NCBI GenBank assembly: GCA_027625915.1
Contig: JANTQA010000047.1
Coordinates: forward strand, 310,001 to 374,000
Direction of reading: 5' to 3'
Source of the DNA: Anaeramoeba flamelloides
Taxonomy: Eukaryota > Metamonada > Anaeramoebidae
DNA length: 64,000 nucleotides
Positions 12,850 to 23,251 of the stretch are shown here, one piece after another. Position 1 is the first letter of the stretch. Every line of letters begins with the position of its first letter. Made by a program: the position numbers and the translations under genes. The notes beneath the pieces were generated by a model that saw nothing but the letters and a program-made list of their open reading frames with translations, was not told the origin of the DNA and did not search any database.

Positions 12850-15800
12850 TTATTTCTTTCTAAAAGCTGAAAGATAAATGATTAAACCAATCAATCCAAG
12901 TAATAATATAATGATTAAGATTAAAATCAATTTGTTTGTAATTGCCCTTCTCCACATAACATTGATCAATTTTCCACCTCTATCGGTTTCCTCATCGATT
13001 TGATCCAACTATTTGGTATTATATATAAATATTAAGTAAGATAAAATATTAAAACAATTAAATGGTTTGAAAAATAAATTATTCTTTTATTCATTTGAAC
13101 AATCTTAAAACAATCTTATAAATAAAGAACAAATCCATTGGTTTTGGTAGAACATTTTTTCATAATATGTACTGGTTGGTCAATTTTAGACATGTAAACT
13201 TGTCTAAATTGTTATTCAATTAATATTTAAAATGTTGATTTAATCAATGATCTATTTGGTTATTATTATTGAAATGTTTATTTTTTGCTTATTGATTTCT
13301 TGAATATTATACATAATATTCTTTATAATTGTTATTTTTCTTTGACTTTCCAAGTTACTCATTTATACCCTTTCCATTATCATTTTTTATTTTATGTTTA
13401 TTTAATGGATCTATAATTAAATATTTTTAACAAAATTCATTTAAAACATCGATTAGTGTTATATAAAACAATTTAAAAAACAAATGAAAAAAAATATAAT
13501 TGTGAAATAATTAGATTTATTAAAATAGAATATTATGATATAAGAACCCACAACTTTAGGTTGCTTTTGAATCTAAATTTAGTAAAATTTAAAAAAATTA
13601 TAAATGTTTGTAATATGATATGAAAATAAAATTATATATGAAGATTTAGATATTTGTATTTTGTTATTGATATAAATTTATAAAAAATCTTTGTGAAAAT
13701 TAAAATTTTCAATCTTAATTAATCCAGTTATATAAACTATTTTTTTCATCTTGGTTCTATTTGATAAAATTGTTTAATTTATGACTATTTTTTATATAGT
13801 CAAAAATTAAATTATAAACCCCAATTCAAAATTTTTAACAAACCAAAATTCGATTTGTGAAAAAAAAAAATTTATATAATCACTTCTCGAAGATTTACCA
13901 AATTAGAACCATTCACGAATTGAAATGTTAACACCTTTTTATAAATTACAATACTCACAAAACAAAAAAATAAATAATTATCAATACAAATAAATCAAAG
14001 GTGTGTTAAAAATTTTGGAGAGAGCAAAACAAAAAAATTTATTAGTAAATTTGTTTAAATTCTATTAGGAATATTGATCGATCAAAGGTTAGATAATACC
14101 AACTAATTTTATTTGAGTTCTTCTATTTGGAACAACTCGACTTTAACATAATATAAACCTTATAGAAAAAAATTTTGATCCAACGAAGCAAATTACGTAA
14201 TTCAAACAATGAAATGAAAAAAAAAAATAAAAGATGAAAAAATGATTTTCATATTTTTCAAAAATCAAAATTATCTCCAATTTCAATATAATTGTATTAT
14301 TGTGATTGTTTGGAACGTTTTGGCTGTTTGGAAAATTTTGAATTTTAGTTTAGAAAAAATTAAAAAGTTGTATTAAAATATTAATCTTACCCGAACTATT
14401 AATCAAACGATTAAAGTTAAATTATATGTTGTTTAAAATAAATTAATTTTAAATGATTATTTAACAACAATTCTCTTAACAATAACTTAAAAATAAGATT
14501 ATTTAAATCTTTTATCTTAATTCAATTAACATATGGATTAGAAATTTTTAATTATGAAATAAAAACTTTAAATTATTTAAATTCTTGGATTAATACAGCC
14601 ATTAACGAAATATGTAAAATAAACAGAAACACACAAATTATGATTTACAAAACATAATTTAAAATTAAAAATCTGGTAATTTTGGTTAATAAAAAAAAAT
14701 TCAAATTCAAACAAAAATTAAAAAATTTATCTCTCCGTTATTTAGAAAAATTAATAAAATTGAACCAACGAATAAACAATAAAATCAATTGGAATTCAAA
14801 AGATTTAATTGAATTGAAAGACAAAATTTATAAATATAAATATAATGAATTATTGAATTCCAAGAGCTGTTAGTGTCATTAGGTTTTACAAAATTTAAAA
14901 GAATTGAGCTAAATCAAAGATTTTACTCTATTCTTTTGAATTCTGGAAAACCATCGTTAGCTTTTCTTGAGTTTTCTGTTTATTAGGAAAATCGATAAGT
15001 TTTACTATTTAAACAGAAAACTTCAAGAAAAGCTCGGAATTCTACAACACTTTTCGTTATTTTTTTTTAATTTTCGAAATAAAAAGAAAATTTAAGAAAT
15101 TTTCAGTTTATTTCTTGAATTTCGGAAAAGCACCGTTAGGTTTTCTTGAGTTTTCTGTTTGTTGGAAAATCAATAGATTTAACAAATAAAACAGAAAACC
15201 TCAAGAAAACCTAGGCACTTGACGGCACTTGACGACACTCCACAGAAATATTTCAAAATAATAAAATATCAAAACTCTTAATTTAAAACTCAAAAATATT
15301 TGAGTTATCCTTCAAGCCCAACAATTCTGAAATTCAGAACATTTACTAACTACCCAAACAGATACTATTATGTAATAAATAAAAATTTAAATAAATATTG
15401 TTCTTTATGTTCAAAATATGAACAAAAGGAAATTATAGAAAATATTGATCATTTTTTATGGGTATGTTCTTCTTATGAAAAAAATAGATTAATTTTTCTT
15501 AATAAATCAAAAGAAATAAAAATTAATGAATTGAGTTTAAACGGTACTAGTTTGAAATTATTTTTATTAGTTAATAATCATGTAACATAGGATTTCGTGC
15601 TTAAATTTCTGAAAGGGAATTTAAGTCTCAAGGCAACTAGATTGTAATTTACAATTCTTCAACGGAAAAAAAAAAAAAAAAATAAATTAATTTTTGATCA
15701 TTTTTTTTTTTTTAATTCTAGATTAAAAAAAATTCAAAAAAAAAGTATTCAACACCAAGTGTTCGTGAGAGGTTACCCATCTCACTAACTAGCTTAGCCC

Positions 15801-18451
15801 TCAATTCGTTGATCTTCTGGGTTCGGAATGTGTCCAGGATTATTAAATTGGGTATGGTCGAATACACTAATTAAAAAGTAATAGTTTAATTTTATTAAAA
15901 ACGTTTGTTGTGTTTTTATGTTCAGGGATTAGTTCTCAAAAAGAGAAGCCTAAGATCAAAGTATCTTGTTACTGGATGCAAATCAAATAGATAAACAATC
16001 TCCAAAAATTCCTATAAAAAAAAAAAAAAAACGTCTAAATTATTCAAATCAACATGTCCAGACATTTTGTGGAATTTAAATTTTAAAAATAGAGGAAGAT
16101 TTTTTATACGAAAAAAATTCTGTTAATTGGTTTTATTTTATTTCAATTTAAATATATCTAACTAAAGTGTTTAGAGATAATAACCAATATGGTAAATAAA
16201 TAAAAATATAGTCTAATCATTTTATACTTTGAAAGATAATTCAAAAAAGAAAAAAATATTCATCAAAAAGTTTTCACATAATTATAAAATTTGGCTTATA
16301 TTTATTTTCAAAATGAAAAAACAAATTTCTTAATTGAGGAAGACCTATACATAAAATATCAAAGAAAAAAAACAATAAACCATAAACAAAAATGGTATTC
16401 TGATTCTATAAAGTTCAATTTATTTAAAAAGAAATTCAAAAAATAAAAGATCAAATTTGAGATATTTTATCTGAAAAATTAGAGTTAATATTTGAATAAA
16501 TTTAGAATTAAAAAAAAATTCAAAAAATGAATGATTAATTGAGAAAATTACAAAAATTTTTATTCAAATTCAATTATATTTAAAAATTTTACTAAAAAAA
16601 TCAAGGAGTTTAGGTTCAAAATTGATTTGACTTTAGGATAATATTGAATACCAAATTAGATGATAAATTAGAAGAAAAAGAAAAAAATAACAAGGGTTAA
16701 TTTTGAAAGACGGGTTTATGATCTGATGATAGGTTTTGTTGATCACTGAATTCTATGAAAGTCAAGTTCACCAATTTTGTTGCCATTTGAAAAAAAAAGT
16801 TCAACAGGTTTTTCATTAGGAACATTACTTTAACTAAAAAAGAAAAGTAAAATCAATTAAAAGACTAAAAAAATTAACTTTAAAGAATAAATCAATATAT
16901 TATTTTCAATCAATCAAGAAACAAAAATTTAAATCTCCTTTTTATCAAAATACTATGAGTTCTTTTGGAGATCCTCTCAAAAATATTTAAATTTTTCAAC
17001 AAATTTTTTGATAGATATCAATCAAAGAAACACCCCAATTAAAAGATAGTATTAGGGAAAGCTATTATTGTGGCTAATCCCCCATTTTGTTTTCTTAATT
17101 GATCCAATCTTTTATTTCTTCATAAAGTAGTGAAAAAAATACCAGACATAAAAATAATCCTGTACAAGATATTTAATTGTGAATATTAGTAAAATTGATG
17201 TGTAATTTCTTTTATTTGAAATCAAATCCTTTTTTTAAGAATAATAATTTTTAAATTATAACCCACCCACTTATTAAAATGATGACTAACGAAATTATAC
17301 ATGTTCAAAACACCATTCAATCAATCAAAAAACAAGAATTAAAAATTACCATTTTCCAAACTCTCATAAACCTCTATAAATCTCTATTTTTTTTTCAAAA
17401 ATGTTTATCCACTTATGCTATCAAACTAATACTTGGGTATTCTTGAGACATCATACTTAAAGGGACTTTAGGTGGGCTTATTACACAGCTCATAAAAAAT
17501 TTGGTCATTAATAAAAAGGATTTGATTTATATAATTGCAATTTTATTACAATTTTCCTAATATTCACAATTAAAAATCTTGTCTGATATTTTAATGTTCA
17601 GGTATTTTTTTAACTACTATAATAATTTTAGTAAATACTTATTATTTAACTAATATCAACAATTCAATTGATTTTTTTCCAATCTGTATCTTTGAGAGGA
17701 TAATTACATTTTTGGAACAGTTTTGTTTTGAACAAAAGATTACTTGGAATAAAAAAATGAAAGGAAAGTTACATTTTCATTTGCTCCTTCTAAATTTTTT
17801 CTTTGTCCATGTAAATCTTGCAAGATTCCAGTTCCAAGTTCTTCGGTTTGCGCACTTAGTTGAAGAGACCTTTTCGCTGAATTATCAGAGTTTTTAAGTT
17901 TTGATTTTGCTAGTAATAATTTTTCTCTTTGATCTAAGTTTCTTTTGTCCCTTTTGTGTCTTTGATCCATTAGTTCTTCTCTTTCTTGTTTACTGTTTGG
18001 GTACTTTTCTTGTCCTCTTTGTAATTCTTGATTCATTTCTTTAAATTCTTGTTTGTAGCCTCGAAGTTTTTTGGAAGCAGACGATCTTTCTGTATTGTCC
18101 ATTGATCGAATAGCCTTTTGCATTTGTTCCAACTTTTCGTGAGTTAAACAAAAAGAAATTGAAACAAAATTATAGATATGAAAGGAAAAGAAAAAGGGAG
18201 TTTTGGGGGTTACACTTTTTTTAAAATGTTAATGAATTACAAAAAGAATAAGTAATAACCTGAGTTTTTGAAAAAAAAATCTAAAGAAAAGAAATTACAG
18301 TGTTTTCCAAATCATTTAAATCTTTGTGTATTTGTCTAACAAGTTTTTTTTTTGGTTCTCCAACATGGTTTGGCAGATCACTGATCTTTTTTCTTGCTTC
18401 AAGAGATTGTTGATAAAAGTCTTCTTCTAAAAATTCAAAATTGTTAGTCAT
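12850..18451 (-). CDS. VTI1: Vti1-type Qb-SNARE, ~223 aa, split by a 4.76-kb intron
   Basis: Exons: 18451-18299 (51 codons), 18132-17773 (120 codons) and 13008-12850 (52 codons plus TAA), all joined at phase 0. Exon 1 and most of exon 2 form the N-terminal Vti1 helical domain. Exon 2 ends in the SNARE helix, with the zero-layer Gln in LHGQRKNLEGANEN. Exon 3 continues the helix (LDQIDEETDRGGKLINVMWR), then the RRAITNK junction and a C-terminal transmembrane anchor with the short tail SAFRKK. Total length matches the family. Vti1 drives membrane fusion in Golgi-endosome-lysosome traffic. Intron 1 (18298-18133) is short. Intron 2 (17772-13009) is huge, yet exon 3 resumes exactly where the family alignment requires, and no duplicate exons were found near 13 kb. 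Confidence in family is high; confidence in use of the long intron is good but unproven. Confidence 0.88.
13815..14352 (+). repeat. C-family MITE, uninterrupted copy (C1)
   Basis: 538-bp element. The left end TAAACCCCAATTCAAAATTT and the right end, complement of TAAACTAAAATTCAAAATTT, are inverted repeats. It is the unfilled counterpart of C2 at 27444, which has the B2 element inserted. No coding capacity. Confidence 0.75.
14455..15681 (+). mobile_element. Non-LTR retrotransposon (LINE) 3' fragment, copy 1
   Basis: The first part (14455-14873) translates to the C-terminal thumb-like region of a LINE reverse transcriptase (QLTYGLEIFNYEIKTLNYL and a following Lys/Asn-rich helix). After a hairpin array the frame resumes at about 15240-15650 with a zinc-knuckle-like C-terminus of the zf-RVT type: FCSLCSKYE-type CxxC, then IDHFLWVC (H-x4-C). 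The 3' end is TTCTTCAACGG followed by poly(A) at about 15665-15681. Stops interrupt the frame (for example the TAA after NNHV-T compared with copy 2), so it is dead. It was never longer than a 5'-truncated copy here. Its tail points at the 5S rRNA gene, 64 bp away. Confidence 0.75.
14878..15240. repeat. LINE-associated hairpin array HP1
   Basis: Successive stem-loops. One pairs TAGCTTTTCTTGAGTTTTCT with its complement (via TTTACTATTTAAACAGAAAA). A second of the same type pairs TAGGTTTTCTTGAGTTTTCT with GAAAACCTCAAGAAAACCTA. A third stem type is TTTTTAATTTTCGAAATAAA. The array ends in the phrase CCTAGGCACTTGACGGCACT, which in LINE copy 2 is part of the reading frame. Confidence 0.7.
15736..15744 (-). 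terminator. Pol III T-run terminator of the 5S gene
   Basis: Nine consecutive T residues on the minus strand directly after the 5S 3' end, followed by a second T-run. Confidence 0.8.
15745..15865 (-). rRNA. 5S ribosomal RNA, 121 nt
   Basis: The minus strand reads GTATTCGACCATACCC... to ...GGTGTTGAATAC. The 5' GTATTCGAC pairs with the 3' GTTGAATAC as helix I. The internal blocks ATTCCGAACCCAGAAG, GGGCTAAGCTAGTTAGTGAG and GATGGGTAACC match the conserved 5S core and the internal promoter region (A box and C box). A run of nine T immediately follows the 3' end, the expected Pol III terminator. The length of 121 nt is typical. It is a single dispersed copy, not a tandem array, and lies inside the giant Vti1 intron in the same orientation as Vti1. 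All helix I positions are intact, so it may be functional. Confidence 0.93.
15921..16005 (+). repeat. A-family MITE fragment (A3)
   Basis: Matches the left end of A1 and A2: GGGATTAGTTCTC, then GAGAAGCCTAAGATCAAAGT. Only about 85 bp are recognisable, and it lies 56 bp from the 5' end of the 5S gene. Confidence 0.6.
16006..17700. other. Intronic A/T-rich DNA, no assigned feature
   Basis: Inside Vti1 intron 2. Nothing firm. A slightly less A/T-rich patch at 17278-17510 has short open frames on both strands (plus from ATG 17278, MMTNEIIHVQNTIQSIKKQE; minus across 17430-17510), but no consistent exon chain was found. Confidence 0.4.
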
Positions 18452-18525
18452 TCAAAGTAAACAATTTTTAAAAAATTGAATTCATAAATGAAATCTTTAT
18501 TCTTATTTGGAAATATTCATCTCAA

Positions 18526-20331
18526 CTAAAAGATTGTAAACCTTTTTTTGACTTCAAAGAATACAAAAACGAAAAAGAATGGATTTGAAAGTTTGATTCG
18601 TTGGTGTTGTGAATTATCCTTGTCAAAATTTAAAGATGACTTGGCTTTGAAGGATTTCCGATCACAATTATTTTTTTCTAAAGGTTTTATCATTTCTTTG
18701 ATCAAAGAAGAAACGTCAACTCTAAAATTAACGTGTTAGTACAAGTTTTCAAAAATAAATTCTCATTTTGAAAGGGACAAAATTCTTGTAACATGAAACA
18801 AGTAAAAAATAAGAATTTGATCAGAAAAAAACCCAAAATATTGAAATTAACAGTACTTTTAAGCACACACTATAAGATCCTCAAATAAGAAACAAAATAA
18901 TTTAAACAAAGTAAAAAAAAAACCACAAAAGAATGAATGAAAAAAGAACGGTCAGAATAACTTTCAAAGTTATTTTTTAAATTGAAATAAAATGCGACAA
19001 AAAAATCTTCTCACTCCTTAAATTAAAGAATTATACCCATAAAAAAATTTTTTGTTTCTGTATTCAAATTAATTAGATTGTGCTGTAAAAAGTGTTCAAA
19101 CTGTAACAAGAACAACAAAGCAAGTGGATCTGGAATAGTATTTTTATTTACTTTACATTGATCAAAATAATGAGTTAACAAAGAATATAAAAGCTGTTTT
19201 TCAAAATATAATCCATGCTTTTTTTCTTCTTGTTTACTATCTGTTGCAAAATAAATCGAACAAAATTTTTATTTATCTTTCCAAAATTTGTTAAGATCTC
19301 TTTGTAGCAATAAATATCTCTTGAGTCGTTAATTAGGTTATTTTGGGCTTCAAATGTTGAATAGGAATTGTTAATTTTAGTTTAATTTTTTGATTTTTTG
19401 GAAAGCTAAATGAAAATTTTGTTTTATTTATTTGAAAATTAACAGTAAATGGAACACCCAATTGACTACCAAATAGTATACCTAAGTTCAAATCAATTTT
19501 GAAAGTAAACCCCTTGAGGATATTTTGAGTAAATTTTAAATTATGGATAAATTATGAAAATTTATTCATACTTTTGCATTTTTTTGATTTTATTGGTTTT
19601 TTTGATGTTAAAAATTCTTTTCAAAATTTACTCTATTTTTAGAGATAAATTTTCCAATTTGATCCTTTATTTTTAGAATTTCTTTTTAAACAATTGAACT
19701 TTTTGAAATCAGTACCATATTTTTTTCGGGTTTATTATTGGTTTCTTTGGATCGGTTACTATATTGGTATTCTATAATAAAAAAAAAAACGCTTTTTTTA
19801 TTTTGAAACACAGATTAAACTTTTCAGCACACATTATTTTGACAACAGTAGTTATAAAAGTGAAAAGAAGATTTGAAATAAGGTTTTCTCTAGGTTCTGG
19901 TATTTAGAGAATTAAATATTTTGAAAAAAATTGTATTTATAAAGTAGATTTAAAAGAACAAAACAGGACATTTTATTTCTTTTTAAGTGATTCTAAGCTA
20001 CAAGGCGATGGTTCAAAAATTCTTGTTATTTCGTTACAAACTAATAGAAAAGGTTGAAAAAACTTTTTGATATTTTCATTTTTTTTATTTTCTTTATAAT
20101 AACTGGTTTTTTAGTTATATTTCGAATAAAAGTAATAAGAAAAAGAAAGATCTCTTTCAAAAGATATTAAATGCAAATAAAAATGGGAAATTTCTTTAAA
20201 ATTCAAATATGAGAAATGTTATTTGCACGTTCATTTGAAGCATTTACACATTAGTTAATAATATGAAAAGGATCCAAAAAAGTACCTAATTCTTGGTTGA
20301 AAAAACTTGTAGAGAAACTTTGTTGAATCAT
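18526..20331 (-). CDS. Unrecognised four-exon gene, ~130 aa
   Basis: Exons inferred from phase and composition: 20331-20286 (MIQQSFSTSFFNQEL), 20040-20002, 19150-19037 and 18719-18526 (TAG). All three junctions are phase 1 and use GTACTT, GTAGCT and GTATAA donors with TAG, AAG and GAG acceptors. The joined product reads ...CNEITRIFEPSP, NKNTIPDPLALLFLLQFEHF, then VDVSSLIKEMIKPLE, a helical domain followed by a basic/hydrophobic end. The family is unknown to me. Its stop lies 74 bp before the Vti1 start on the same strand. The middle intron holds MITE H1, itself carrying J3, and the end of H1 lies 4 bp from the exon 3 acceptor. Exons 3 and 4 are convincing; exons 1 and 2 are less certain, and the last exon might splice before its Phe-rich tail. 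Confidence 0.5.
19155..19851 (-). repeat. H-family MITE carrying J3 (H1)
   Basis: Collinear with H2 (23541) and H3 (59098). Shared landmarks are AAAATATAATCCATGC, GTTCAAATCAATTTTGAAAG, AATTTGATCCTTTATTTTTA, TTGGTTTCTTTG and the end CACATTATTTTGACAACAGT. The termini form an inverted repeat around TCAAAATAATGTGTGC. J3 (19235-19447) interrupts it relative to H2. Confidence 0.75.
19235..19447. repeat. J-family MITE nested in H1 (J3)
   Basis: About 213 bp bounded by TACTATCTGTTGCAAAATAA and the complement of TACTGTTAATTTTCAAATAA, with a conserved AAAATTTTCATTYAGC block at both ends. H2 and H3 lack it, so it inserted into H1. Confidence 0.75.
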
Positions 20332-20532
20332 AAATTATCAAGGATATATTCAAAAAATAACAAAGGTTAGTTAGCATTGTTGAAAAAAAGTGAAACATTT
20401 TTTTTCATTGATAACATTAAAAGAACCTGAAAATGAAAAGTAAGATCAATAAAACAAAGAATAAATAAATGAATATAAACTCTTTTCCAGTCAAAGGTGT
20501 CCAGTTTTATTGAAGGAATTGAACACATTCTA

Positions 20533-20755
20533 TACTATTAATTACAAAATAAAAAGATCAAAATTTTCATTTGGCTTTTCAAAAAATCAACTCAATAATT
20601 AAAATAAATCAACAAAGTCACCAATTCTAAAAGGGTAATGAATAATTTAAGCAGATTTTTTGAATTAAAAATTTTAAAATGTTAAAACTATTTATAAAAT
20701 CTTTTTTGGAAAGATGAATGAAAATTTTGTTCTATGTATTTTGAAATAAATAGTA
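20533..20755. repeat. J-family MITE (J1)
   Basis: 223 bp with inverted ends TACTATTAATTACAAAATAA and the complement of TACTATTTATTTCAAAATAC, each followed inward by GATCAAAATTTTCATT-like sequence. It is the cleanest J copy. Confidence 0.75.
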
Positions 20756-20759
20756 AGTT

Positions 20760-21236
20760 TAATTCATTAGTCTTCTCAAACTAAAATTTCAATTTTTAGA
20801 TCAAAATCATTTTTTCTCATTTTGAAAAATTTTTTTTTTTTTTTTTTTTTATTCTTGAGGTTTTTTTTTTATTAAAATATATAAATTTGAAAATAAAAAT
20901 GTTTGAAACTCGGAATTAACATAAAGAAAAGTTTGAGTTTGTATGTTCTTTTAAAAGTGATACATTTACATGTAAAAAATATTATTGTCAACAATTTTAA
21001 TTTCCTAAAGAAATTGAGAAATTTTTGCACAAGATATTCCAATGAAAGGTGGCCCAAAAATTTTTTTAACATTTTTTTTGAAATTTATGTTTTTTTCAGG
21101 CTTTTTTTTTTATGATTATTGACTCTAATACGAAGTTTATTATTTCTCGTATTTCTAAACAATCTTATTTGTGTTGATTCTTAAAAATAAAGTGACTTTT
21201 TCATTTTTGGCTGGGCCACTTTGAGTGGAATGGAGT
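20760..21236 (-). repeat. B-family MITE (B3)
   Basis: On the minus strand it starts ACTCCATTCCACTCAAAGTG, runs through GTCACTTTATTTTTAAGAAT and GGGCCACCTTTCATTGGAAT, and ends with AAATGAGAAAAAATGATTTT, collinear with B1. The distal terminus is eroded. It sits between J1 and a low-confidence coding patch. Confidence 0.75.
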
Positions 21237-21814
21237 AAAGACAAAATGAAGTATTCAAAACAATCACAGTTTTTTTTTATAGACAATCTTTTGAAGGGGT
21301 TTTTCAGTGATTGATAGATTAATTATTAAAAATTTCTTCAAAAAATTGACTCTTTTTGCGATCTCCCAAACCACTTTTATTTAATTTCGATAAAAAAGTA
21401 GATTTAAATTTTATTTGTTGGATTGATTGAAAATAATATAACAGATTATTATTTCAAGTTTATTGGTTTTTTATTTTTATTTTACTTTTCATTTTCAGAT
21501 TCTATTAATGTTCCCAATGAAAAACCATTTTTCACTTTTTTTCAATGTTTCACTTTTTTTTACAAAACGGTTAATATTTTAAAAGTGGTGTGGCCTGTGT
21601 TAATTTTTTTTAAAATATTGGATCTTTTTCAAACAGAAAATAAAAAATAAAGTAAAATGATAGGCAAATAACTCTTTAAAGCATTTAATAGTAATGTTTA
21701 CAAAAATCAAAATTAAAAAAAAAATAAGAATTAAAAAAAGAAGAAATTTTTATCTTTTTTATTTAAAAAATCAATAAAGTGTTTTGATCTCCATTTTTTT
21801 GTTTTTGTTATTTT
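21237..21814. other. A/T-rich stretch, one phrase shared with the 20.4-kb region
   Basis: About 21484-21550 (TTTTACTTTTCATTTTCAG and following) matches, in inverted orientation, the sequence just upstream of the unrecognised gene at 20331 (about 20455-20385). This hints at an inverted duplication of a promoter-proximal segment. No gene is supported. Confidence 0.4.
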
Positions 21815-22115
21815 TTCCAGTTAACTATCATGACAAAGCTTTTTCTGATTCCCTTGTTTTTGTGAAATATCTTATATTTTCCCCCACAATGAATCTTTCA
21901 AGACAGTTTTGATATCTACACTCGCTCACAAGCCCTCTTGATATCCATAATATCTTGCAAGATACAATATTTAGGAAATATTAGTGATATTTGCTTACAG
22001 GAAATTATGACAGTTATTGTGACAAGTTTTATCCAAAATACTGAATTGAAAGTCAGGAGTAAATCATTAGTGTTTTTTCAATGTTTCAACTCTTTTCTCA
22101 ATTTTCCATCAAACA
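21815..22115 (+). CDS. Possible helical-repeat (HEAT/ARM-like) coding patch
   Basis: Protein-like frames: 21821-21910 (NYHDKAFSDSLVFVKYLIFS) and, one base out of register, 21906-22115 (DIYTRSQALLISIISCKIQY, ICLQEIMTVIVTSFIQNTEL, VRSKSLVFFQCFNSFLN). The second has the amphipathic helix pattern of HEAT or armadillo repeats. The two would join if one T were absent from a T4 run near 21911. The patch could therefore be a decayed gene, a gene with an unseen intron, or a read error. It ends before the convergent two-TM gene. No flanking exons were found. Confidence 0.3.
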
Positions 22116-22248
22116 TGTACTTTAAACAAAAATATATTTTTTTGGTGTTTTTGTTGACTTTGTGTGTATTTTTTGCTTATTCACTTTTTTTTCTCTGTTG
22201 AAAATGAATCTTACAGTTCACTATTTTTGTTTAAGATTATGAAACACT

Positions 22249-23251
22249 TTAAAGATTCTGTTGGTTTTCCTCCAAAGAAAGATCTTTTTTTTTCTCTGCA
22301 TCTATTGCAAAGAAATCTTGTTCTAATTTTTCTTGTTTTTTTTCTCTTCTTCCTTCAATAGTTAGATCTTTTTTTTTTTTTTTATTGCCGGATTCAGAGC
22401 CAGATTTTGTAGGAACCATTTCAATGTTATTTCTCGCCCATTGTATTCTTCTTTCCTTTTTAATTCTTTTCCAATCAACAAGTGCAGTACATAAACCGAA
22501 AAGGTCAAAGCACAAAAACACCAATGCAGGGATCCAAAAAAATGCACTCCAAGCGTAATTTGTTACAGGATAATCCAAAGTTGACATTTCCGGTTTGTCT
22601 TTAAATATCCAACACTCATGGCTTTTATTCTTAGAAAATTTGTTATAAAAATCTAAATCTGGATGTGTATATTTTAAACACGTTGGTTTTCTTGGATCAA
22701 AGTGCTGGCTTTTTTCCTTTTTTTTTTTTTTGAACAATTTACGAGGAGTTCATACAGATTAGAAACAGGAAAAATAGAACAAAACAAGATCTAAAGAAAG
22801 AAAATACTAGAAAAAGTAAAAGAAACATAAAAGAAAAAGAATATTACTTCACAAGTCGAAGCTCTGATAGTCTTACGATATATTTTTGTATAACTTCTTC
22901 CAAAATTACATGAGTTTTCGGAGTACTCTTTGGATTTGTAGGTGTATTCAACAGAAAAATATGAAGTGTATTTTGTTTGGGTAACACAAACAGCTTTTTT
23001 TTCATAACTTTTATCTCTTAAGAAGCACTCGCTTTGGGGAATAACAAAGAAAGTTGAATATTAAAAGAATTGATCAATAATCAAGAGAAATAGAAAAAAA
23101 AAAAATACAAGACTTACTGTTTTACAAGAGAATTTTTTAATGGAAGATGGAAATGTAAAAGCCATATTAGTGCAGCAGTTATGAAAATAAGCGATATGAA
23201 CAGCAAAACAGACATCAATGGGAGGTATTTACTTACTCGTGACTTGGTCAT
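22249..23251 (-). CDS. Two-transmembrane protein with a Cys-containing loop, ~257 aa
   Basis: Three exons: 23251-23118, 23031-22848 and 22704-22249, joined in phases 2 and 0 with donors GTAAGT and GTAATA. The start MTKSRVSKYLPLMSVLL leads directly into TM1 (residues about 11-33). The middle is a soluble loop of about 110 residues with several Cys (ECFLRD, AVCVTQTKY, NSCNFG, STCE, PTCLKY, HECWIF). TM2 is YAWSAFFWIPALVFLCFDLF. The tail of about 80 residues is very basic/acidic (KKERRIQW, KKKKK, EGRREKKQEKLEQD). Topology resembles BK-channel beta subunits or DUF3592-type two-TM proteins, but I see no diagnostic motif, so the family is open. The exon junctions are strongly supported by phase and by continuous composition. 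Confidence 0.75.

Larger units (their letters stand above)
13009..17772 (-). other. Giant Vti1 intron 2 (4,764 nt)
   Basis: Donor GTAACTTTCC at 17772, acceptor CCAAATAG ending at 13009. It contains, from low to high coordinate: C1 MITE, LINE 3' fragment, LINE-derived hairpin array, 5S rRNA gene, a partial A-type MITE, and about 1.7 kb of A/T-rich DNA. Small open frames at 16.9-17.7 kb (for example around 17446-17506, open in all three plus frames) look unusual but could not be assigned. No alternative Vti1 tail exists in the intron. Confidence 0.75.

Noticed and set aside
14682-14873. 63-aa Lys/Asn-rich frame as a stand-alone gene
   Set aside because: It is the downstream piece of the LINE reverse transcriptase C-terminal region in copy 1.
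17040-17720. Alternative Vti1 3' exons inside the intron (for example GLFLCLVFFSLLY near 17150)
   Set aside because: They do not match the family, while the 12850-13008 exon continues the SNARE helix and anchor perfectly.
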